From Betaproteobacteria bacterium (lineage in GTDB: Bacteria; Pseudomonadota; Gammaproteobacteria; Burkholderiales; Ga0077523): a DNA stretch of 64,000 nt. Within the stretch, counting starts at the first letter, position 1. The number at the start of each line of letters is the position of its first letter. The stretch spans positions 62,001 to 126,000 of the forward strand of contig JADJPK010000016.1 in the NCBI GenBank assembly GCA_016713305.1. The letters run 5' to 3'. Made by a program: the position numbers and the translations under genes. This document shows, in pieces, positions 46,044 to 55,764 of this stretch. Under the pieces are notes generated by a model that saw only the letters and a list, made by a program, of their open reading frames with translations, had not been told where the DNA came from and did not search any database.

Positions 46044-47536
46044 TCATGCGTTCAGCCCGAAGAAGGTTCGCATCTTGGACAGCAGGTCGCTGACCTGGGG
46101 CGGATGGGCCGCTGCCTGCAACTGGCCGACCGTGCGTGACAGTTCGGCATTTCGCTTGGCCAGTACCCGGGTCACTTCTTCGCCGAGATCGGGTCTCGCC
46201 CGCAGTATCGACTGGAACCCGGTCTTGTCCAGGCGATAACAGTCGACATCGGTGATGGCGGTGACCGTCGCCCGTCGCGCTTCACCCGTCAGCATACCCA
46301 TCTCTCCGAAAACGCCTCCCGATTCGATCACCGCAATCGGGGTGGATCCTTCTCGTGTTTCCACGCTGACTTCCGCCTGGCCGGAGATCACGATGTACAG
46401 CCAGTGTGCAACGGCACCCTGGCGGGTCATCACGTCGCCCTTCAGGAACGGGGCGTGCACGAGATGTCCGGCGAGCGTGTCGATTTCCGCCTCCGTGAGC
46501 GTCGCGAAAGATAGACGCGTTTGAGGGCTTCGCGCTTGTGGGCGAGGTCCTCGAGTCTGCGGGCGGTCCGCCTCGCTTCGTTTTCCATGATGATGGTCCG
46601 TTCCGCATGCGGAATCGACAGTCTGATGTTGCGGCGGACGAGGGCTGCATGGGCGTGCATGCGGACCTGCGAGTCGGTGCTGTCGTCGTCTCGGGCGTCA
46701 GTGAGCCAGTATCTCAGCGCGTAGCGGCCGTACCCTTCCGACAGGCTCATCAGCACGGCGCTCGGCCGCGGTTCGCGGCTCACGTGGGCGATGTGCGCGT
46801 CCAGTACCGCCTGCTCGAGCGCATCGCAGACTTCAGCGGGGTTCGCTTCCAGATCCACGTCGAACCAGAGCCAGCGCCTCCAGTGCACATGCTCTTCCTC
46901 CCGCGATCCCACGACCGTGAACCGGTTCTTCATGAGATAGCTGTTGGGAACGAACACGGTTTCCCGATTGCGCGTTTCGATCGCGGTATAGCGCCAGCGG
47001 ATGTCCACCACCTGTCCGCTGACGTCATCCACCTTGACCCAGTCGCCGACCCGGACCGAGCTGTCCAGCTGCAGCGCGACGCCTCCCAGCACGTTGCCCA
47101 GCGTGTCCTGCATGGAGAACGCCACCACCGCCGTGATGACGGCCGATGTCGTCACGAGGCTGGAGGGGTCGATGCCCGACATGCGCAGCCAAAGGTAACC
47201 CCAGACGGCATACAGCATGGCGCTGACCATGTCCGCGAGTATCCGTGGCGCGGGAAAGCCTGCCATGGGCAGGAACGCCCGGAATACCAGCAACGCGCTC
47301 AGTCGCAGAATCGACACGCCGATACCGATCGCGGCAAGATCGGAAAAGGCATCGCCGAGCCGGCCATGGCCGCGGGCCGATGCGGCATCTCCCCCCGCCA
47401 GCATGACGGCGAGGACGACGACGAGGAGCAGCGCATTGCGGACGTGGTGCCGCTCGCTCGGTCGCAGGATGGCGAGCAGGGCCCCCAGCGCCAGCGCTCC
47501 CAGGGTCATGGCATACGATGCCGCGGAAGACATCAT
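46044..47536 (-). CDS. MscS-family channel with C-terminal cyclic-nucleotide domain (one frameshift)
   Basis: About five N-terminal transmembrane helices, then the MscS pore/beta domain (AVVAFSMQDTLGNVLGGVALQLDSSVRVGDWVKV, FVPNSYLMKNRFTVVGSR). After a coiled stretch (ARRTARRLEDLAHKREALKRVYLS) a cNMP-binding domain follows (LKGDVMTRQGAVAHWLYIVISGQAEVS...GGVFGEMGMLTGEARRATVTA). A base is missing near 46503-46509, which breaks the chain just before the cNMP domain; restoring one base gives YLSATLTEAEID. The corrected protein is about 497 residues. cNMP-gated MscS homologues are known. The start overlaps the PPK2 stop by 4 bp. Confidence 0.88.
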
Positions 47537-49014
47537 CTTGCGAGACCCGCCTCCAGCGTGTCGCATAGACGCTGGATCACCTCCAGGCGGCCGGCCAGCT
47601 TGTTTTCGGCCGAGATGAGGTGCCAGCGTCCGACGTCGGTGGATGTCCGTTCCACCATGTCTGCGACCGCGCGTTCGTACTGCGGCCATTTCTCACGGTT
47701 GCGCCAGTCCTCGGCCGTGATCTTGAACTGCTTGTGCGGCACGTTCTCGCGCTCGCGGAAACGCGCCAGCTGTTCCTCGGGCGTGATCGCCAGCCAGAAT
47801 TTCGCAAGAATGACGCCTCCCTCGGCGAGTTGCTCCTCGAAGTCGTTGATCTCGTGGTAGGCGCGGATCCAGTCGGCCTCCGTACAGAAGTTCTCCACCC
47901 GCTCGACGAGCACCCGGCCATACCAGGAGCGATCAAAGATCGCCACCTTGCCCCGGCGCGGCACCTTGCGCCAGAAGCGCCACAGATAGGGCTGGGCACG
48001 CTCCTCCTCGGTGGGCGCGGCGATGGGGATCACCCGATAGAAGCGTGCGTCAATTGCCTGGGTCACCCTGCGGATCGTGCTTCCCTTGCCGGCCGCGTCC
48101 ATCCCCTCGAATACCAGGACTACCGAACGATCGCGAAGCCTGCGGTCCCGCGTCAATGCGTTCAGCCGGGACTGCTGCCGCTCCAGCTTGCGCACGTAAC
48201 GGTCGCGCACCAGGGAACGGCTGTAGTCCAGGGTATTGAGCAGGTCGCGCCCGTCCAGAGCCGGTTCAGGGGGAGGAGCGGAGGGGGAGATGCTCGGTGC
48301 CGGACCCTCGAGCCGCGCCGTCAGCGCGTCGAGAAGCAGTTGTCCTGCGGTGAGCGCGCGGTAGCTGGGGTCCGCTCCCTCGATGATGTGCCACGGCGCT
48401 TCGCCCGTGCTCGTCTCCCGCAGGGCAGCCTCGCAAACCGTGATGAATTCGTCGTAGTGCTTGTAGTGCCGCCGATCGTCCTTTCCGACTCGCCACGCGG
48501 TACGCGGGTCCTTGCTCAGTTTTTCCAGCCGCGCCTTCTGTGTCTTCTTGGAAAGATGGAACCAGAGCTTCAGGATCAGTGCGCCTTCCGCGACAAGCAT
48601 TCTCTCGAAGTGCCGGATGCGCTCGAGCCGGTGGGCGAAGCGGGCGCCTTTCTCGCTGCCCATCACGCGCTTCAGGATGGGATCGGAATACCACGACCCG
48701 AAGAAGATGCCGATGTGGCCCTTGGGTGGCAGTGCCTGCCAGAAGCGCCACATTTCCGGACGATCGTATTCGTCGGCGGCCGTTTCGCCGAAGGCTTCCG
48801 TCCGGATGTGCCGGGGATCCATCCATTCGTTCAGCAGATTGACGGTTTCGCCCTTTCCCGCGCCGTCCACGCCGTTCACCAGAAGGATGACGGGAAAGCG
48901 GGATTGCTCGAGCAGCTTGTACTGGGCCTCCAGCAGGTCGCGGCGCAACTGCGGTTCGCGCTCCCGATAGTCCTTCTTCGAGATCCGGTGGCCGATCTCG
49001 GCTGCGTCAAACAT
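47533..49014 (-). CDS. pap: Polyphosphate:AMP phosphotransferase (tandem PPK2, class II)
   Basis: 493 residues with two PPK2 domains in tandem. The first has a P-loop GVDGAGKG (about residue 50) and a Walker-B-like block IFFGSWYSDP. The second has GMDAAGKGSTIRR (about residue 300) and AIFDRSWYGRVLVERVE. Tandem-domain PPK2 proteins transfer phosphate from polyphosphate to AMP, making ADP. The start at 49014 has AAGGAG nearby. ATGA overlap with the MscS-cNMP gene means the two are translated together. Confidence 0.93.
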   Translation of the reverse strand: MFDAAEIGHRISKKDYREREPQLRRDLLEAQYKLLEQSRFPVILLVNGVDGAGKGETVNLLNEWMDPRHIRTEAFGETAADEYDRPEMWRFWQALPPKGHIGIFFGSWYSDPILKRVMGSEKGARFAHRLERIRHFERMLVAEGALILKLWFHLSKKTQKARLEKLSKDPRTAWRVGKDDRRHYKHYDEFITVCEAALRETSTGEAPWHIIEGADPSYRALTAGQLLLDALTARLEGPAPSISPSAPPPEPALDGRDLLNTLDYSRSLVRDRYVRKLERQQSRLNALTRDRRLRDRSVVLVFEGMDAAGKGSTIRRVTQAIDARFYRVIPIAAPTEEERAQPYLWRFWRKVPRRGKVAIFDRSWYGRVLVERVENFCTEADWIRAYHEINDFEEQLAEGGVILAKFWLAITPEEQLARFRERENVPHKQFKITAEDWRNREKWPQYERAVADMVERTSTDVGRWHLISAENKLAGRLEVIQRLCDTLEAGLAR

Positions 49015-49143
49015 GGGCGAGACTCCTTGCCTTGGGTTTGCTTTGAATCTCCGGTGAACGGACGGAAACGTCAAGCGATCTCGTCAACGTCCCGCGTGAG
49101 CCCGGTATCATCCGCGATCCTTTGCGCATACCCCGGTCCGTCC

Positions 49144-50235
49144 ATGAGAGTTCTCGTCTGGTTGCTGCTGTTGCCGGCCTTCCTGACCGCTGCGGGCCTC
49201 CCTCGTGAGGCAGACGCCCATGCGACGCAGCTCTCCAGTTCGAAGCTGACGGTCAGGGGAAACGCCGTCGAAGGCGTCCTCGAACTCAACGGCCGCGACG
49301 TCGAAGTGGCGACGAAGAATGCCGTGGTCGGTGCCGACGGCAATGTCGATCCGCAGCGTCTGCATCAGTCGCAGGATTCTCTTGCCGGCTACATCCGGGA
49401 GCACGCGCGCATTGCCGAATCCGGCGGACGCGCCTGCGAGCAGACTGTCGATTCGGCCGAGCCGAAGTCCGATCACATTCTCGTGCACGCCCGGTGGCAG
49501 TGCGGGCAGGCGTCTGGCGCCCTGAGCTATGTGGCGACTCTGTTCCACGAAGTCGACGCCTCCGCCCGCCACATGGTCACCGTCGAGGGGGACGTGTCCC
49601 TCGTCGGTCTGTTGTCGGCGAGTTCGCCCTCCCTGGTGATCGCGTCGGCGGCGACGAACCCCTGGGAAGTAGCATGGCGCTACCTGCTCGCAGGCATCGA
49701 GCACATCGCGATCGGCTACGACCACATCGCGTTCCTCATCGCCGTGATCATATGGGGGCGCCGTTTCTGGCCGCTCGCCAAGGTGGTGACTGCCTTCACC
49801 GTGGCGCATTCGATCACGCTGAGCCTTGCCGCGCTGGAGATCGTCAGACTGCCGAGTGCATTGGTGGAAACCCTCATCGCACTCAGCATCGTGTACGTTG
49901 CCGCGGAGAACTTCTTCGTAAGGGACCTCCGCCACCGCTGGTGGATCACCTTCCTGTTCGGTCTGGTCCACGGCTTCGGTTTCGCCAGCGTCCTGCATGA
50001 CTACGGCCTTCCGCGCGATGCCCTGGCGCCCGCACTGGCCGCCTTCAACGTCGGCGTCGAAGTGGGGCAGATCGCGATCGTCGTTGCGAGCCTGCTGGTG
50101 TTCGCCGTGGTCGACCGCGTCATCGTCCGTGCGCCCGCCGGACCGCGCGAGCCGGACGTGCGATTCGTGCGGACCGTGTCCGGAGTCGTCCTGCTGCTGG
50201 GCCTGTACTGGACATGGGAGCGCCTCACCGGCTGA
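49144..50235 (+). CDS. HupE/UreJ family membrane protein
   Basis: 363 residues: signal-like N-terminus, an extracytoplasmic domain of about 150 residues, and then six or seven helices with the family block AGIEHIAIGYDHIAFLIAV, VAHSITLSLAAL and FLFGLVHGFGFASVL. HupE/UreJ proteins are implicated in nickel handling, but this longer subtype is widespread without hydrogenase or urease genes and none occurs here, so the role is uncertain. Confidence 0.88.
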   Translation: MRVLVWLLLLPAFLTAAGLPREADAHATQLSSSKLTVRGNAVEGVLELNGRDVEVATKNAVVGADGNVDPQRLHQSQDSLAGYIREHARIAESGGRACEQTVDSAEPKSDHILVHARWQCGQASGALSYVATLFHEVDASARHMVTVEGDVSLVGLLSASSPSLVIASAATNPWEVAWRYLLAGIEHIAIGYDHIAFLIAVIIWGRRFWPLAKVVTAFTVAHSITLSLAALEIVRLPSALVETLIALSIVYVAAENFFVRDLRHRWWITFLFGLVHGFGFASVLHDYGLPRDALAPALAAFNVGVEVGQIAIVVASLLVFAVVDRVIVRAPAGPREPDVRFVRTVSGVVLLLGLYWTWERLTG

Positions 50236-50300
50236 GCCTGGCGGATGCCACGGGCGTGGATTGACAGGCGCCGCGACCGTGACCACGCTTTATTCCCGGA

Positions 50301-51061
50301 GTGGCGATCCCGTTCAACGGCTTCACGGGAACGGTCGGGGTTCAGCTTGGCGAGCCGGAAGTGAAGGACTTCCTGAAGCGGGAGAAGGACCCCGGCGCTG
50401 CCGGCGGGATCGCCCTCGCGCCCCAGCCGACGGGGGCCATGCCGCGGGCTGTTTGCGGCCCTGCCGGTTCGCACAAGGACGAGTGCGTCCGCACCATTCC
50501 GCCGCGGGACAACGGCGGCAACATGGACATCAAGCAGATGGCCGTGGGCACGACGGTGCTCCTGCCCTGTTTCGTGGAAGGCTGCGGCCCGTTCATCGTG
50601 ATGTCCACCACGCTCGGGGCGACGGCGAGGTCGCCGGGACGGCCATCGAAATGGGAGCGAAGGTGACGGTGCGGACCCAGATCCGTCCCGGGATGGCAGC
50701 GCTCATGAGATCCGGGCCCCACTTCGAGGGTGGCTCGCAGTTGAAAAAGCTCGAACCCGACGCGTTCTATGCGACCGTGGGCTATCCCCTCAAGAAAGCG
50801 GGCGAGATACCGCCTTGCTCGAGCTACATCGACGGCAGGATCACGGGCCCGCTCACCAACCTTTCGTAAGATCTGTCGCTGGCGGCCCGCAGTTCCCTCA
50901 TCAACATGCTCGAAGGGCTGGTCAGGACCAGGAACTACACGCCGGAGCACGCGTACGTCATCACCGGCGCGGCGCGCGATCTGCGCATCGGCAACGTGGT
51001 GGATGTGCCGAACTACGCGGTCTCGACGATCTGCCCGCTCGAGATCTTCCGCAAGAAGTGA
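50301..51061 (+). pseudogene. Acetamidase/formamidase remnant
   Basis: A decayed member of the acetamidase/formamidase family. The reading begins at IPFNGFTGTVGV and covers GGNMDIKQMAVGTTVLLPCFVEGCG. It then changes frame near 50600 into GDGEVAGTAIEMGAKV, PGMAALMRSGPHFEGG and FYATVGYPLKKAGE, meets a stop TAA at 50867-50869, and continues in the same frame as SLINMLEGLVRTRNYTPEHAYVITGAARDLRIGNVVD, ending at 51061. The N-terminal third of a normal enzyme (about 130 residues) is missing upstream. With three separate lesions this is a true pseudogene, unlike the single-slip genes elsewhere. Confidence 0.8.
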
Positions 51062-51260
51062 AGGACGCCCCCCGATGCGGCAAGCGGGCCGGACGGGCCC
51101 GCGGCCGCCACAGGTGAGCCGCGAGGGGGGGCAGTGAGGCGTACTGGCCGTGCGGGTGATGATGAAGCCGATCCCGGCTCGCGGATTCCGGAGGGGCCAT
51201 GCTATTCTGGCCTGCATGCGTCCCTCGAGAGGCGCAGCGCACGACGGGAGGTGTCAAGAA

Positions 51261-51674
51261 GTGAAGCGTTCCCTGATTCTCTGGCTCGCACTGGTGCATG
51301 CGGGCCCCTCTCTTGCGGTGGACGAAGCGGCCGTGGGTATCAAGGTCCATCGGCAAAGCGGCGTCAATTTCGTCACCGGCGGAACGGGCGACGAGGCGCA
51401 GGCCTTCGCCGAAATTGCCGCCCGGTATCCCGTGCACGTCCGATTCACCGTGGGTGGTGCCCCGGTCGCGGAGAAGGGCGTCCACATCCGCGTGCTGGAC
51501 GTGAAAGGCGATGCACTGGTGGAGGCTGATGCCGGCGGCCCGTTGTTCTACGTCAATCCGCCGTCGGGCCGGTGGACGTTCGAGGCCACGTGGAACGGTC
51601 AAACACTCGCACAGACCAAGGATCTGACCGGGCGCAGATATCTTGAAGTGTCGTTCGACTTCAAGTCCAACTGA
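51261..51674 (+). CDS. Hypothetical secreted protein
   Basis: 137 residues from GTG 51261 (GGAGGTG lies about ten bases upstream), signal peptide ending HAGPSLA, then a beta-sandwich-like domain with RFTVGGAPVAEKGVHIRVLDVKGDALVEADAGGPLFYVNPPSGRWTFEAT, resembling carboxypeptidase-regulatory/peptidase-associated domains. No firm family. Confidence 0.65.
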   Translation: MKRSLILWLALVHAGPSLAVDEAAVGIKVHRQSGVNFVTGGTGDEAQAFAEIAARYPVHVRFTVGGAPVAEKGVHIRVLDVKGDALVEADAGGPLFYVNPPSGRWTFEATWNGQTLAQTKDLTGRRYLEVSFDFKSN

Positions 51675-51768
51675 CCGGACCTTTGTCCTTGCCGCGTGGA
51701 TCAGTCCTGACCGGGCGGACTTTCCAGCCTTGTCGGGCCGGTGCACGGTGTCCCTCGACTTCGATCGA

Positions 51769-52236
51769 ATGAACCCGAACCTTCTCCGCCCCTTCGGCGT
51801 GATTTCCCCGCTGATGGCCTTGTGCATCGCGTCTGCCGCCTGGGCGCAGACCGTCGAGTCAGCCCGAATCCATGCGGTCCGGCCGGACGAGATCTCCTGG
51901 GTCGAGTTGCGCAAGACGCCCGCCTTGTTCCGTGCCGTCATCCACGGCGCTCAGGAGAAGGCGGGGCCTTTCACGTTCCGCGTCCGCGCCGCCGCCGGAC
52001 ATCGCCTGCTTCCCCACACTCATCCGGACGACCGGACGATCACGGTCCTGGCAGGCACGTACTGGTCCGCGGTGGGCGACACCTGGGACGATTCGCAGCT
52101 CGTGGCGTATCCCCAGGGCAGTTTCTACGTTGTCCCCGCAGGGGTTCCTCACTACAGCGCGGTGCTGGAAGGCGAGACGATCTTCCAGGAAAGCGGCATC
52201 GGTCCCAGTCGCAACGACATGGTGGTGAAACCGTAG
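51769..52236 (+). CDS. Secreted cupin-domain protein
   Basis: 155 residues: signal peptide ending AAWAQ, then a single cupin with metal-binding pattern HTHPDDRTITVLAGTYWSAVGDTW...YPQGSFYVVPAGVPHYSAV. Such periplasmic cupins have no assigned reaction. It faces the convergent M48 peptidase gene 29 bp away. Confidence 0.82.
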   Translation: MNPNLLRPFGVISPLMALCIASAAWAQTVESARIHAVRPDEISWVELRKTPALFRAVIHGAQEKAGPFTFRVRAAAGHRLLPHTHPDDRTITVLAGTYWSAVGDTWDDSQLVAYPQGSFYVVPAGVPHYSAVLEGETIFQESGIGPSRNDMVVKP

Positions 52237-52265
52237 AGCCGGTGCGCACGCGCACTCGCTTCCGT

Positions 52266-53294
52266 TCACTGACTACGCAAGGCCCGCATCCGCTCGTCCG
52301 TGGCCGGGTGCGTGGAAAGGTAATCCTTGGGAGACGGCGAGCCGGGTTGATCTCGCCGCTCGTCGCGGCGCGACTTCTCCAGCTTCTCCAGCATGGAGGC
52401 GAGGAGCGCGGGCGACATTGCGTTGAACCGAAGCATTCGCGCTGCGTAGGCGTCCGCCGCGCGCTCGTGATCGCGCGAATAGCGGGCGTCCAGGATGGCC
52501 GCCGGAACGGCGGCGATGAGGCTGGAGAGGTCGCCCAGATACCAGGTCAGGAACAGGCCGACGACCGAACTCTGCAGCACCTGCCGGATGCCGTGCTTCT
52601 CCTGGACATGCCCCAGTTCGTGGCAAAGCACGGCCATGACCTCTTCGTCGGACGCTGCCAATTCCACCAATGCATCCGTCACGACAATCGTTCCGGAAGG
52701 AAGGGCGAAGGCGTTCGGGCCCACTCGGGGTGCCGCGCGGAATTCGATGCGATGCGCGACCTTCGCGTCTTCCGGCGGGGTCATGGCGGCGAATCGTTTC
52801 GACAAGCGGTCACGCACCTCCTGCGGAAGTTCCGTCGGATCGAGCAAGTGCCGGTCGAGCAGTTCCAGCGTCTGCGCGGACATGGATTCCACGGCGGATG
52901 CGGGCACATGCTCCGCGGCTAGTGCCGCGAGCCACGGCAATGCGTAGAGATAGCCGAGGACCACCGCCAGCGCACAGCACGCCACGGCACCCAGAGCCAG
53001 ACTCCAGCGAGTCTGCATGCGGGCGACCAGAGGCTCGCGAAAGCCCGTCGCATCGAGGAGCTGCTGCAATGCCTCGTGATCGTGGACTTCGCAGAACGCA
53101 CCGTCCGCAAAGCTCACGATGCGCGCTGCCTTTCCCATCCTCTCGGACACCCGTACGGCGGACAACGGTTCCTCCCGCCGGAAATCTTGCGCCTGTACCA
53201 CGACGCGGCCCTCAAGGACCGTGAGCGTCGCTCGCTGGCGCACGGTGGTGCGACCGTCGAAGTAGTCGCAAGATACCTCGACGTGACCGTTCAC
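52266..53294 (-). CDS. M48 family metallopeptidase
   Basis: 342 residues from GTG 53294, overlapping the YjgN-family stop by 4 bp. N-terminal beta-rich domain, one strong transmembrane helix (SLALGAVACCALAVVLGYLYALPWL) and a zinc protease domain with HELGH (AVLCHELGHVQEKHG), a later metal-ligand segment RDHERAADAYAARML and a C-terminal STHPATDERMRAL. It is a BepA/Oma1-like M48 peptidase with a membrane-anchored form. Its translational link with a YjgN protein suggests shared envelope quality control. Confidence 0.92.
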   Translation of the reverse strand: MNGHVEVSCDYFDGRTTVRQRATLTVLEGRVVVQAQDFRREEPLSAVRVSERMGKAARIVSFADGAFCEVHDHEALQQLLDATGFREPLVARMQTRWSLALGAVACCALAVVLGYLYALPWLAALAAEHVPASAVESMSAQTLELLDRHLLDPTELPQEVRDRLSKRFAAMTPPEDAKVAHRIEFRAAPRVGPNAFALPSGTIVVTDALVELAASDEEVMAVLCHELGHVQEKHGIRQVLQSSVVGLFLTWYLGDLSSLIAAVPAAILDARYSRDHERAADAYAARMLRFNAMSPALLASMLEKLEKSRRDERRDQPGSPSPKDYLSTHPATDERMRALRSQ

Positions 53295-54367
53295 AGCGCG
53301 ATGTCGATATCGAGGAACTCGCCGAGTTCCTCGCCGACGGCATCCACTTCGCGAGCGCGTTGTCCCACGAACCGGTCCAGCGGTTCCGACGGGATGAACG
53401 TCATGGATTCGATGCGGTAGCGCGCGGCACGTACCACTGCGAAAGGCCGGTAGAGGCCGACCGTCAGTACGGTCAGAACGAAATTGGAGACCACGATCCA
53501 CAACAGCGTCCGGAAGCGCACCTGGCTTTCGAACCGGTGCCGTTCAAGCCGCGTGGAATTCCAGACATGGTTCTGCAGCTGGGATGCGAGGTAGGGGCCG
53601 CTGGCGATGACCGAGGCGTAGAACGCGAAGATCGCGAGCCCCAGAGCCACCGCGACCAGAGGGTCCAGCCGGAAGCTGCCCCGTGTCCCGGCCACGCCCA
53701 CGGCTGCGAGAAACAGGGCGATGACCAGCACCGGACCGAGCAGGAAGAACAGGAACGTCTTGCCGAAGATCTTGTAGAACTCCTTCGCTGTCCCGGCAAA
53801 CGAGAAGGGCGCATGCCCGAACGTGCTGTTGCCGTGCTGATAGGCCTTGAACTCCCGGTACGTGGCCGGAATGAGCACGCCGAGCGTCAGCACAGACAGC
53901 AGCGGCCAGAGCAGGAACGCCTTGTACGAACCGGCGACTGTCCCGCGAAACCCGAACCTCAGGCCGCGCCAGCTCGTGTTCTGCATCCGGAACTTGAACG
54001 AGCGCACGAGAAGCCAGGGAAGCACCGCGCCGAGAGGGATGAAGACCAGGAAGCCGATGACGGGGCTGTAGTTGAACGCCAGATTGGCACCGCCCACCAG
54101 CACGAATGCGATGATGCGTCCCTTGAGAATGGCGGTGGGCTTGCCGTGATAGTCGAAGCCGGAAGATGCCAACTGGGTGTTTCGATAGAAGTACTGCAGC
54201 CGCCTCACCTTCGCCCACGCCGAGTAGATACCCAGCGTGACGATCACGAGCGCGAGATTCACGATCCAGATGCGGAAGTACTCGGTCCCGCTGCCGCTGA
54301 AACGCAATCTCTCCGGCGCGGGCACCGGTTCGGCGACGGGATCGGGCAGCGGGTGATCGGTGTTCAC
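53291..54367 (-). CDS. YjgN family (DUF898) membrane protein
   Basis: 358 residues from GTG 54367 with about six helices in duplicated halves. Diagnostic segments: LRFSGSGTEYFRIWIVNLALVIVTLGIYSAWAKVRRLQYFYRNT, the GFRGTVAGSYKAF block and a C-terminal LTVGLYRPFAVVRAARYRIE. This is the DUF898/YjgN family of unknown function. Overlap with the protease gene is GTGA. Confidence 0.92.
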   Translation of the reverse strand: MNTDHPLPDPVAEPVPAPERLRFSGSGTEYFRIWIVNLALVIVTLGIYSAWAKVRRLQYFYRNTQLASSGFDYHGKPTAILKGRIIAFVLVGGANLAFNYSPVIGFLVFIPLGAVLPWLLVRSFKFRMQNTSWRGLRFGFRGTVAGSYKAFLLWPLLSVLTLGVLIPATYREFKAYQHGNSTFGHAPFSFAGTAKEFYKIFGKTFLFFLLGPVLVIALFLAAVGVAGTRGSFRLDPLVAVALGLAIFAFYASVIASGPYLASQLQNHVWNSTRLERHRFESQVRFRTLLWIVVSNFVLTVLTVGLYRPFAVVRAARYRIESMTFIPSEPLDRFVGQRAREVDAVGEELGEFLDIDIAL

Positions 54368-54497
54368 GGCTCGCGGTCGGGCCTCACGATGCGCTGAATC
54401 TACACTGCCGGTGGCCATCGCGATAGGGAACGGGGCCACCTCGATCGACTCCCCCGATCCGCTCCGCGAGTGCCGCGCCGACGTGCGGACCTGCCCG

Positions 54498-55184
54498 TCA
54501 GTCGACGATCCAGGATTCCACCAGCGTGCCGCCGCAGTGCCGGACAGTGAGGTCGATCAGGCGAGTGAGAGCGGTCTCGAGCATGGCGCGATCGGTCGCC
54601 GCGTTTCCCTGGAGGATGTAGAAGCATGCCGACGTGTCGCGCCCCACTTTCGTCTGTTCGCATTGCCTGTGTTCGAGCCGGCAAAGCACCCGGCGGCCCG
54701 AGTCGATGTAGCAGTACTCGCCTGCGGGAACCGTTTCCGCAACGGTGCTGCCCAAGGGCAGGAATTCCTCGTCGCCATTCGTGAATCGCAGTTCGATGTC
54801 GCCGGTCACACGCGCGAGGTCGTGTGCCCCCAGAGAGAGGCGCGTTTCGAGAGAGACCGCGTTGTAGATGTCCACCAGAGGATTGATCGCCGGCACGACT
54901 CCCTTGCGCTGGAACAGGGCCACGAGCGATTCGGCCGACGCGGGGAAGCGTCTGTTGGACCTTCCGATGCGGTCGTGAAGTGCGCGAAAGCCGGCCAGCA
55001 CCGGATCGCTCTCGATGAAACCTTCCACGAGCTCAACTCTCAGCCTCTCCGCCAGATCCGCCCGCAGCGGAGCCAAGGCGCTGTCGTCGATCCGGTTGTC
55101 CACGCCCTCGAGAACGGCGAAGGCACCGCGAACGCCGAGTTCGCGCACGGCGGGGGCGATACGGAATCGGGGCGGGGCGGTCAT
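54498..55184 (-). CDS. B3/B4 (tRNA-binding domain) protein
   Basis: 228 residues resembling the B3/B4 domain of phenylalanyl-tRNA synthetase beta chain, found also as stand-alone proteins. Seen: LVDIYNAVSLETRLSLGAHDLARVTGDIELRFTNGDEEF and CRLEHRQCEQTKVGRDTSACFYILQGN. Role possibly editing of mischarged tRNA or amino-acid analogues; not proven. Confidence 0.85.
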   Translation of the reverse strand: MTAPPRFRIAPAVRELGVRGAFAVLEGVDNRIDDSALAPLRADLAERLRVELVEGFIESDPVLAGFRALHDRIGRSNRRFPASAESLVALFQRKGVVPAINPLVDIYNAVSLETRLSLGAHDLARVTGDIELRFTNGDEEFLPLGSTVAETVPAGEYCYIDSGRRVLCRLEHRQCEQTKVGRDTSACFYILQGNAATDRAMLETALTRLIDLTVRHCGGTLVESWIVD

Positions 55185-55266
55185 GATGGCGGGCCGAGTG
55201 TAGCAGCGACGGTGGTACGCTCTGGCACGGCGACGCAGTACCGTGCGTCATAACGGGAGAGACGTC

Positions 55267-55764
55267 TTGAACGCAGGAAGACGAGCCATGTGGGCGGCGC
55301 TGGTCGCGTCCGCGATCCTTCAATGGCAGGGCTGCTCCGCCCTGCCCGGCGGGCGGGAACCCGTATCCGTCACGGTATCCGATCTTCGCCTCGGCGCGGC
55401 AGGCGTGCTGGAGCAGCAGTACTTCGTGACGCTGCGCGTGCAGAACCCTAACGATCGCGAGATTCGCCTCAAGGGCGTGGTGTTCGACCTCGAACTGAAC
55501 GGCAAGTCCTTCGCCAAGGGCACCGGTCCGGCCGACGTGACGGTGCCCCGGTTCGGATCGGAGGTGATCGAGGTGGAGACGGTCAGCACGCTCACGAGCG
55601 TGCTGCGGCAGCTCGGCGGCGTGACCGACACCAGCGGGCCGTTGCGCTCCTTCAGCTATCGCATTCGCGGCCGTCTGCACCAGGCGGGTGTCGGCGGCCC
55701 CATCGCCTTCGACGAAAAGGGCGAACTCAATCTTTCCGCCAACCCAGGAGGTACGAGCAAGTGA
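55267..55764 (+). CDS. LEA-type 2 (WHy domain) lipoprotein
   Basis: 165 residues. From TTG 55267 the N-terminus carries two arginines, a hydrophobic stretch and lipobox LQWQGC, so the mature protein is lipid-anchored at that cysteine. The ATG at 55288 would lose the positive charges. The rest is a WHy/LEA14-like beta domain (VTLRVQNPNDREIRLKGVVFDLELNGKSFAKG). It overlaps the next gene by 4 bp (GTGA). Confidence 0.82.
   Translation: MNAGRRAMWAALVASAILQWQGCSALPGGREPVSVTVSDLRLGAAGVLEQQYFVTLRVQNPNDREIRLKGVVFDLELNGKSFAKGTGPADVTVPRFGSEVIEVETVSTLTSVLRQLGGVTDTSGPLRSFSYRIRGRLHQAGVGGPIAFDEKGELNLSANPGGTSK

Noticed and set aside
47620..49143. Plus-strand frame antisense to PPK2 that continues into HupE/UreJ
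   Set aside because: The upstream 500 codons mirror PPK2. HupE/UreJ starts at its own signal peptide at 49144.
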